This document shows, in pieces, positions 55,858 to 64,000 of a stretch of 64,000 nucleotides of DNA; the stretch's first letter is position 1, and each line of letters begins with the position of its first letter. The stretch is taken from assembly GCF_030272615.1 (NCBI RefSeq), contig NC_081409.1:528918291-528982290 (forward strand). Reading direction: 5' to 3'. Origin of the DNA: Cryptomeria japonica. Taxonomy: Eukaryota; Streptophyta; Pinopsida; Cupressales; Cupressaceae. Made by a program: the position numbers and the translations under genes. The notes beneath the pieces were generated by a model that saw only the letters and a program-made list of their open reading frames with translations, did not search any database and was not told where the DNA came from.

Positions 55858-56970
55858 ATGTATAAAAGGGATGCACCAAAGCTGAACAAGTCAAGTTTCT
55901 CCACATGGCAAAAAAGGATGAAGCTGCATTTATCAGGAATTGGATAATATGCAACATATTACTTGGAGAATGATTATATTCCATCGAGCACCAACCCAAT
56001 GACCTTGGAAGAGATAAAAGCAAAGCAAGAACACATTCAAGCTATGATTGAAATAACATCAACACTGACCGATTCAGAGTTTAATGATCTAGAAGGTTGC
56101 AATGATGCAAAAGCAATGTGGACTAAGCTTATATTTGTCTATGGCAGTTATGAACATGTACAAAGAGCAAAAGTAGATAGTCTAAGAGGACAACTTGAAT
56201 CCATGAGAATGAATGAAGGTGAGAACATAACCCAATACAGTACAAGGTTAAAGGAGGCTGTCAATCAAATTAAAGGAGCAGGAGGAAGTATTGAAGAAAA
56301 GGATATAACAAGTAAGTTGTTAAGAACCCTTCTACCTGCTTATGCCATTCAAGTCTCTGCAATCAATGAATTGAGGTCTGTACCTAACATGCCAGTTTCT
56401 TTGGATGCTACTACTGGTAAGCTACATGCATTTGAGTTAAGTAATTTTGATAACAATGGGTCTTCGGTAAATAAAGTAGAATTTGCATTCAGTTATTTTC
56501 ATATTGGTGAATCTGATGATTACAATGATAGAATGAGTAAGTACTCTGAAGGGAATCACAGTGGAGCAAGTGAAAGATTTCGCAAGAACATGGAAGAAGT
56601 GCACAAACTGTATGAGGAAATCAAGAAGCAAGAAGAGTTTGAAGCATTATTAGCCAGAAGGTTACCGAGAGGAAAAGGTAAGTATAAAGGAAAGCTACCT
56701 TTGAAATGTTTCAATTGTGATAAAATAGGACATATGGCTTCTAACTGCCCTGACAATGAATCTAGTGAAAAGAGAGAATACCAAGATAACAGGCAGAAAG
56801 ACAACCAATACAGAGGACACCGAGACTTCAGAAGAAGAGACAGAAAGACATGCCTAGTAGCTGATGAGGAATCCAATGATGATAAATCTGATGAAACTGA
56901 TACAGAGGAAGTTGTTTATGTGGCTATTAAAGATGGATTAGATGAAGAAAGGTATGAAGAAAAACCCTAA
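55858..56970 (+). pseudogene. gag: Copia-2 gag, one in-frame stop
   Basis: The true start is probably the ATG at 55,858 (MYKRDAPKLNKSSFSTWQKRM), 50 bases after the PBS. A TAA at 55,945-55,947 interrupts the frame, which then runs open from 55,948 to 56,970. Domains: Copia gag region (AMWTKLIFVYGSYEHVQRAKVDSLRGQLESMRM, ITQYSTRLKEAVNQI) and a zinc knuckle CFNCDKIGHMASNC at about 56,706-56,750, followed by an Arg/Asp-rich tail. The frame leaves that of pol at an A5 run near 56,961-56,965, a one-base difference that could be a mutation or, less likely, programmed. Confidence 0.92.
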
Positions 56971-59900
56971 TATCTCACCTAAATAATAATGATTCTTGGA
57001 TCATAGACAGTGGATGCTCACATCACATGATAGGTGATAAACACAAGTTTTTTAAATTAGAAGACTATGATGGAGGCTATGTAAGATTTGGTAATGATGC
57101 ACCATGTCCGGTGAAAGGTAAAGGCTCTATCACAATTCTTGACAATGCTAAATGTGATGATGTATACTGGGTTGAAGGATTGAAATACAATTTCTTGAGT
57201 GTAGCACAACTAAACAATACAGGATACCGAATAGAATTTCAGAAAGGAATTGTCAAAGTTCATGACAAGCATGGAAAGTTAGCTGCTACTGGGACATAAA
57301 CAAAAGGTAATACATTTCATCTTGACTCAACTTGGAACAAGTGTCTTTATGCAAAGATAGATGATACTTGGCTATGGCATAAAAGGTTTTGTCATGTAAA
57401 TTTTGATAATCTAATCAAAAAAAGTAAGAAGCATCGAGTAAGAGGTCTACCGAGTCTGGAAAAACCTGAGAATGTTATGTGCCAAGGATGCCAGATGGGT
57501 AAGATGACAAGATCAAGCTTTACAAGTAAGTCCTACACTTCTAAAGGAATTTTAGATCTTGCGCATATTGATCTTTTTGGTCCTATGAAAGTTCAAAGTT
57601 ATTATGGTGATAAGTATTTCATATTATTTGTGGATGATTACTCAAGGATGATGTCAATTATGTTTTTAAAAGAAAAATCAGAAGCTTTTTAAATGTTTAA
57701 ATGGTACAAGGCAAGAGTTGAAAATGAAATAGGAAGACAACTGAAATGTCTTAGATCTGATAGAGGAGGAGAGTTCACTTCTGATGAATTTAACTTATTC
57801 TGCAATGATCATGGTATAAAAAGACAAGTGTCTGCACCGAGAACACCTCAGCAAAATGGGATAGCCGAGAGAAGAAATAGATCAATTGTAGATTGTGTCA
57901 GGACCCTGATGATGGAAAAGAGGGTACCTCAAACATTTTGGAGAGAAGCAATCAGCCCTGCAGTTTACACCCTGAACCAAGTTCAACTAAAGAAAGGAAT
58001 TATGAAGACACCATATGAGATCTGGTATGACAAGAAACCTAATGTAAGTTATTTTAAAATATTTGGAAGTAGATGCTATGTTCACAAAGAAGGAACATTT
58101 CTTGGTTATTCTTCTAGAAGTAAAGCATTTAAATGTCTGATCAAATCATCTAACAAAATAGTGGAAAGTGCAAATGTGAAAATTGATGAATTTCCAGAAA
58201 GAAATGATGAAGGAAATTCCAAAGAACCAGAAGATTATGAAGAATTTGTTTATGTTCAACCGAGAAGTCCTACCGAGAAAGCTGCTGAAGAAAATGAAGA
58301 GAATGTCCAGTTACCGAGTGATGAAGAAGATCATACAAAACCTACCGAGCCTATAATAGCCAAATATGTCAGAAGACATCATGCATCAAGTCAGATTATA
58401 GGAGATAAGGATGATCCAGTGATGACAAGGAACAAACTGAGACAAAACACATGTCTGATATCTGAATTTGAACCGAGAATAGTAAAAGAGGCATTTAACA
58501 GTGAAGATTGGGTAAATGCTATGATAGAAGAGATTGATCAAATCAAGAAGAATGACACATGGACACTGATCCCAAGACCAAAGGACAAAAGTGTAATCGG
58601 TACAAAGTGGATTTTCAAAAACAAGCTAAATGAAAAAGGTGAAGTCATTCGGAACAAAGCAAGACTAGTTTGCAAAGGTTATGCTCAAGAAAAAGGAATA
58701 GATTATGGTGAGACTTTTGCACCTGTGGCTAGACTTGAGGGAGTAAGAACATTGTTGGCATATGCTACTTTCAAAAATTTCAAGGTATATCAAATGGATG
58801 TTAAATCTGCATTTTTGAATGGTATACTAGAAGAAGAAGTTTACATTGAACAACCTGAAGGATTTGTTGAAGACATGAGTAAAGATCAGGTATGCAAATT
58901 GAACAAAGCTTTATATGGTTTGAAACAAGCACCTAGAGCATGGTATGAGAGACTACACTCTTATTTGATCAAGATTGGTTTTATAAGGACAAGTGAAAAC
59001 AACAATATGTACATGAAGAATGATGAGAACAATGGAATACTGATCTCAGCCATATTTGTTGATGATATTATTTTTTGTGGTAATGACTCCTTATGCAAGA
59101 ACTTTGGAAATGAAATGTGCAAAGAATTTGAGATGTCATTAATCGGTGAGATAAAATATTTTATAGGTTTACAGATACTGCAAATGAAAGATGAGATTTT
59201 CATTACTCAATCCAAGTACATACAGGAAATCTTGAAGAAATTTGGAATGAAGGATTCTAAACCAGTAAGTACTCCTATGACTACTAACTGTAAACTATCA
59301 AAGAATGATGAATCTACATCTATTGATGAGACACTTTACCGATCTATGATTGGGAAGTTGCAATATGTTGTGCATAGTAGACCGGATATAGCACATGCAG
59401 TAGGTATTGTAGCAAGATTCTTTGCAGATCCCAAAGAAACCCATATGATAGCAATTAAGAGAATTTTCAGATACCTGAGAGGCACTGAAGATTATGGCTT
59501 AGTATATGAAAAGAGGAATGATTTTGATTTAAAAGTTTATACTGATGTTGATTGGGCAGGCAACATTGATGATAGGAAAAGCACAAGTGGTGGAGCGTTC
59601 TTTTTGGGAGAAAGACTAGTAAGTTGGCTTAGCAAGAAACAAGGATGTATCTCACAGTCAACAACAGAAGCTGAATATGTTGCTGCAACATTGAATTGTA
59701 CCAATATAGCATGGATCAAACAATTGTTGGAAGGTATAAATGAGAAAGTTACCGAGCCAGTAACTATATTCTGTGATTATACGAGTGCCATTAACATTTC
59801 AAAGAATCCGGTAATGCACTCTAAGACAAAGCATATCTCTATAAAGTATCACTATCTCAAAGAAGAAGTTCAAGAGAAGAAAGTTGTGCTGGAATATATC

Positions 59901-60008
59901 AGTTCAAAGGAGCAATTAGCAGACATCTTCACAAAGCCACTACCAAGGGACACTTTTGAGTATCTCAGAAGCAAGTTAGGGGTCTTACCCCTATCTTCTA
60001 CTCACTGA
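56971..60008 (+). pseudogene. pol: Copia-2 pol: protease, integrase, RT, RNase H
   Basis: Protease WIIDSGCSHHM at about 57,000 (DSG intact). Pre-integrase HHCC (WLWHKRFCHVN ... CQGCQMGK, 57,370-57,500). Integrase with [19 protein letters not shown] and NGIAERRNR (D, D, E all present). RT (about 58,590-59,340) with [27 protein letters not shown] and catalytic FVDD (AIFVDDIIF). RNase H (59,530-59,990) with [36 protein letters not shown] and ADIFTKPLP. The frame from 56,980 to 60,008 is single, broken only by TAA at 57,297-57,299 and 57,690-57,692. All recognised catalytic residues are intact, so the element decayed recently. Confidence 0.95.
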
Positions 60009-60497
60009 CAGATTTCAGTGAAAGCATCAATTCGATGAATCTACAGAATATTATGTGTGGCTTGATGCTGATTTATTCACTTTAGAAGGTTTTCTAAAGG
60101 TGTGCAGGAAATAGTGAATAGAGACAAGTTCTCTGACCGAGACCGAGATGATACACAACAAGGCAAATCACTTCACAGAGGAAGAAATCATGATTTAGTT
60201 CTTTTACTTTTTGGCATTGTTGTCAAAGGGGGAGAAGACTAAATGGTTGAATGAATGGTAAAGCCCTAAATGAAGAAGACTAATGACAAGGGGAGAAGAT
60301 TACTACAAAAGGGAGAAGACTAAATGCAAGTCAATAGCTCAGAAGCCTAATGAAAAAGGGAGAAGACTTCAGAAGATTTTAACAGCTCAAGGATAACAGG
60401 AGAAGTCTAACAGCAATCTGAATCCGAATCAATTTGAATATCTTGTTGGTATTACCATTTAAAAGTTGGTTTTGCCATCAATGCCAAAGGGGGAGAT
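60009..60497 (+). other. Copia-2 3' untranslated region and polypurine tract
   Basis: Purine-rich, with repeated AAAGGGGGAGAAGA / GGGGAGAAGA motifs (60,220-60,400). It ends with the functional-looking tract AAAGGGGGAGA at 60,486-60,496 directly before the LTR. The upstream GGGGGAGAAG copies may be extra polypurine-like tracts. Confidence 0.85.
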
Positions 60498-61997
60498 TGT
60501 TGGCATTTCAATAGAAAGGAGATTGTTGATATTCATTAAGGATATTGAGAAGGTTGTTGAAGATTATTGATATAACTGAAAAAGGATGATAACTATCTTT
60601 ATAACATTATTTTGTCATTGATGTCAAGAAATTGATTTTCTGATTCAGAATGATGTTGCCATATCTTGAAAAGATTGATTTGAAGAGAATTAAGTGGTCG
60701 GTAAAAGACACAGAAAGAATGTGATGAATAAGGGGAGAAATAAGTTATTCAATGGGCAACTATTACTGAGTTAGACAATGATGAGATCATGATGTTTATA
60801 TTGTTTTGATATCCTGCATATGTTGATTGATTGTAAGGTTAATACTATACTATGTCACTGAGCAAAGAACCTAGTTGATAAACCCTAAGGTTATCGATAT
60901 CGGTTAATGAAGGCGGAATGTCTACCGAGTAAAGTTTAGTATTTACCGAGTTGCAACCAAGCTATCACAGAGTGCATTGGATGAATACAAGCATTATTTA
61001 ATGAAGGACAATGATGAGCTGGAGTTAATTAAATGATTGGTATGCCGCACATGAAGTTTGTTAAGGATCTATGGCAATGGAAGATCGACAGGAAGATCTA
61101 CAGTGCAGATTGAACCACAATAACCTTGTGCAAGTTCCAAGAAATGTATGCAAGTCCTGAGGCAAGGTAAAATGTTTTCAGATCGAAAGATGCATTGAAC
61201 CTAGTCAAGATTGAAGATCTGATGGATATGATTGATCATGGGAAATGTGATCAAGGAGATTAAGCGGTTAGCAATTGTTTATAAATAAGAAATTATTGAT
61301 GAACAATGTATGCGGGCAAGTGTAAGCACAGGGATGCTACATAGTGATTACCGAGCATAGAAGCTTGAAGAACTGTTTGAATAACAGAGTAGGAAGCCCA
61401 GCAAAGGGACAAGATAAGTCCTATGACAAGATTGTTTTGAGAAAATAGGAATCTGCTTTAGCATTTTAGATGTGAAGTTGCAGATATATTTTTATTACTG
61501 TTATTTTGTAAGTGACAGAAAATCTCTTAACCGAGTGGACTGAACAGTCTTATTTGTAAACCCTCTAGCAAGGTAAAATTCTAAATGAGTGTTTGAAATC
61601 CTTTGACAAGGTCACTTCTAACAAAGTGAAGATCCTAACAGATCTGAGGGAAATCCCTTAACCGGGTCACATCTAGCAATGTGTTTGTAATCTTTAACAG
61701 GATTTGATTTTAACCAAGCATACTCTAGAAGAGTATATTTCTTAGTGGGTCTAAAATCCCACAGTGGCTTTTCCCTATTTGGGTTTCCACGTTAAATCCG
61801 GTGTTATATGTGTTATGATGATTATGTGTTTATGAGTTAGCATGTTTAGCAGCTTTTGGTTATATTGCTGAAGCATAAGTTACCGAGGTTGAATCTGTTG
61901 ATTTTATGAAAGTTTAAGTTTGTATGATTCACCCCCCCCCCCTCTCATCTTGTTAGCTATTGGCATCTGTACTTTACAATTAGTATTAGAACTATCA
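60498..61997 (+). repeat. 3' LTR of Copia-2
   Basis: 1,500 bp, partner of 54,295-55,793. Clustered differences near 60,850-60,900. The outer end AACTATCA is followed by TSD GCTAG. Confidence 0.96.
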
Positions 61998-62002
61998 GCT
62001 AG

Positions 62003-63060
62003 GATGCAATTTTTGTAAAGATGTGGGTGGTGAGCTGCATATGGACACAAATCAAGATAAAATCCCAGTAAAAGGAGTCATGCAAAAGCTCCTTCTTGAA
62101 AGAGAAACCAAATACATAGTGGTGAAATTAGATGACCCTCATACACAGATTTTGTTTGAATCACTAGGTATGGGAAACTATTATCTACACATTGATGAAG
62201 TTTTCGAGTTTTCTGAAGATTGGGTAGAAGTTTCTGAATCAAAGACATTAGAATCTTTTAGTAGTGATGACAATGAAGGATCTAATTCTTCACATATATC
62301 AGATACTGATAAATTTGTTGACACATGCAAAGATCAAGATTCAATTGTGAGCTCTACTAAGTCCTTTGTCATGATTGATAAAGATGAAAGTTCTTCCAAT
62401 GAAAGTGAAATTCATTTTCCTTGTGATGAAGATGTATCCATGAGTCCTATTGATGATACTTCCAATGATGTCTGGAATTTGGAGTTTGATGTTAGTTGTG
62501 TCTCAATTGGTTTCGGTGCAAGTGTAGTTCTCATTTCTCCTTAAAGAGAGGTTTTCCCTTATTCCTTCAAGTTACAATTTGCCAATACCAATAACATGAC
62601 TGAATATGATTCATTGTTGTTGGGTGTTGAGGTTGTATAGAAGAGGGGAATATAAAATATTCATGCACAGGGTGATGTCGAGCTAGTGGTGTGCCAAGTG
62701 AGAAATCTCTATCAAACAAGAAATGACAGGCTTAAGCATTATCATAATCTTGTTTGGGATAACATTGAAGGATTTGATGCTTTCAATTTTTTTGTGGTTA
62801 AAACAGATTTCAATGATAGGGTGGATTCCCTTGCTGCCTCTGCCACACTTTTGATTCCACATAAAGATTTTAGCCCAGAAAGGTATACTATTGAATTAGT
62901 TTCAAGGCCAAGTGTTCTAGATAATTGGGATCATTGGCAAATTTTTAACGATGATAAGCATATCATCAATTTCTTTGAAGTCAAGGATGATTTCAATAAT
63001 CTTTACTTTGAGGATAGTAACTCTTCTTCTTTAGGCTCAGTTTCTGATTAAGAACCTGAA
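62003..63060 (+). pseudogene. Ty3 pol fragment: acidic linker and plant-type RNase H preceding RT
   Basis: An open stretch to 62,544 contains an acidic, Ser/Asp-rich linker then WNLEFDVSC...GASVVLISP, the first Asp strand of a plant-type RNase H. After a stop at 62,542 it continues FPYSFKLQFANTNNMTEYDSLLLG (Glu), AQGDVELVVCQV (Asp), RLKHYHNLVWDNIEGFDAFN and DRVDSLAASATLL (final Asp), ending in an acidic spacer. Stops at 62,542, 62,638, 62,653 and 63,049. The four acidic catalytic positions appear kept. It precedes RT on the same strand, the same order as the giant element, but the two are clearly different elements on opposite strands. Confidence 0.8.
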
Positions 63061-64000
63061 CAAGATGAAGAGGTCTTGCAGTTAAAAGGTAATAAAATTC
63101 CCAAAGGACGTGTCTCACTTAAGAAGTTGTTTGATAAACATGACCGTTATATCAAAAGACAACAAGTGAATCTAGATTCAGCCATGGGATATGGAAGATA
63201 TAATATTGGATCAGATGATGATCCAAAGTTTGTTAACATTGGTAATAGTTGTACTCCAGAGGAGAGGGATTAGTTCATTCAGTTTTTGTGTCAATACATT
63301 GATATGTTGGCCTATTCATATGATGATCTCAAATCCTTCAAACCAATGGATTTGCGACATGACATTCCACTCAAAGTTGGTGCGACCCCTTTCAGGCATA
63401 AGAAGTGACAATAAAACCTGAAAATTTTAGGTACCATTATTTCAGAGATTTAGAAGATGTTGAATGCTCGAATTATTTTCCCTATTCATCATTCAACATG
63501 GATAGCTAATATAGTTCCAGTGTGCAAGAAGAATGGAGAGATTCGCATATGTGTGGATTTCAGGAACCTAAATCAATTGTCCTTAAAAGATAATTATCCT
63601 CTACCAGTTATGGATCAAGTTTTAGAGACAATCATTGGTTCTCAGATGATGTCTATGCTTGATGGTTTTTCTAATTAAAACCAAATCAAGTAAGTGAAGT
63701 TGATCAACACAAGACTACCTTTACTACTCCGTGGAGCACTTTTGCATATCGCAGAATTCCTTTTGGATTGATAAATGCTAGTTCCACTTTTTAGATAGCT
63801 ATGGATTTGGATTTTTATGATATCATTGGTAGATTTGTTGTTGTTTATCTTGATAACCTCAAAGTCTTTTCCAAGGATCATGAGAACCGCCTTTATCACC
63901 TTCAAGAAGTGCTTGAGAGATGTCATAAACATGGCATTTCCCTTAATCCTAAAAAGTTAGTTTTTGGGGTGAGTGAAGGGAATCTCTTGGGGCACATTAC
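63061..64000 (+). pseudogene. Ty3 reverse transcriptase, running off the right edge
   Basis: NKIPKGRVSLKKLFD and MLAYSYDDLKSF (linker), then RT: IPIHHSTWIANIVPVCKKNGEIRICVDFRNLNQLSLKDNYPLPVMDQVLE, MMSMLDGFSN. A frameshift near 63,690 is followed by KTTFTTPWSTFAY, RIPFGLINASSTF, and the catalytic box as YLDN (second Asp lost), then GISLNPKKLVF and EGNLLGHI at the window end. Stops near 63,272, 63,406, 63,676 and 63,795. The YLDN change fits a G-to-A transition. RNase H and integrase would follow beyond 64,000. Confidence 0.88.

Larger units (their letters stand above)
54295..61997 (+). mobile_element. Copia-2: complete Ty1/Copia retrotransposon, TSD GCTAG
   Basis: LTRs 54,295-55,793 (1,499 bp) and 60,498-61,997 (1,500 bp), about 98% identical by eye. 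A perfect 5-bp target duplication GCTAG lies at 54,290-54,294 and 61,998-62,002. PBS at 55,796, gag, protease, integrase, RT, RNase H, then AAAGGGGGAGA polypurine tract at 60,486-60,496. Only a few inactivating lesions: stop at 55,945, frameshift near 56,960, stops at 57,297 and 57,690. It is the best-preserved autonomous element in the window. Confidence 0.97.

Noticed and set aside
1-64000. Host protein-coding genes, tRNA or rRNA genes
   Set aside because: Every substantial frame was attributable to a retroelement, a repeat-associated ORF family or a shadow; no rRNA was recognised, and the tRNA-like matches are primer-binding sites.

Overview
This window looks like repeat-rich nuclear DNA of a seed plant. 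It consists almost entirely of nested, decayed LTR retrotransposons, and I found no convincing host gene, tRNA, rRNA or CRISPR array. The evidence for a plant is the Copia elements with TGGTATCAGAGC-type initiator-Met tRNA primer sites, a chromodomain-bearing Ty3 (chromovirus) pol, and Tat/Ogre-like Ty3 elements with a second, plant-type RNase H. The large element sizes, the AT-rich DNA and several non-pol ORF families that I loosely associate with conifers make a gymnosperm my best guess, at modest confidence.

Layout. (1) 1-11,082, plus strand: the 3' part of a Copia element (Copia-1). It was interrupted at 1,685-9,429 by a complete non-autonomous Ty3 element with about 98% identical LTRs and one gag/protease ORF but no RT or integrase. 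(2) 11,083-14.4/14.8 kb, minus: the 5' part of another Met-tRNA-primed element (LTR, PBS, coiled-coil/zinc-knuckle gag), followed by an unrecognised ORF. A second copy of that ORF's C-terminal half lies at 14.8-16.1 kb. (3) 16.1-17.8 kb, plus: the 5' end (PBS and gag) of another Ty3 element.

(4) 17,804-48,209, minus: one very large Ty3 element of about 15 kb after removing three later insertions. Right to left it reads 5' LTR, PBS, gag, protease, RNase H (plant type), RT, RNase H, integrase, a roughly 1.5 kb spacer, a roughly 1,200-codon unrecognised 3' ORF, and 3' LTR. Its insertions are a non-autonomous Copia (22,751-25,458, TSD CATAT), an opposite-strand relative carrying the same 3' ORF (29,142-35,617, TSD AGCCC), and a near-complete Copia (38,004-44,053, TSD TAAAC).

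(5) 48,210-50,931: a third copy of the 3' ORF, abutting the same LTR that serves as the giant element's 5' LTR. (6) 50,961-51,741: an LTR-like block, then a chromovirus pol remnant to 53.8 kb. (7) 54,295-61,997, plus: a complete Copia element with perfect TSD GCTAG and about 98% identical LTRs. (8) 61,998-64,000: another Ty3 element (RNase H then RT) running off the window.

The most interesting material is the 3' ORF family (three copies, two strands, no recognised domain), the plant-type RNase H placed before RT in two elements, a 128-bp degenerate tandem repeat upstream of one 3' ORF copy, and a GC-rich palindromic module repeated four times in the gag-only element. Decay is mainly by nonsense codons and catalytic changes of the C-to-T / G-to-A type within otherwise open frames, as expected of methylated, silenced transposons.
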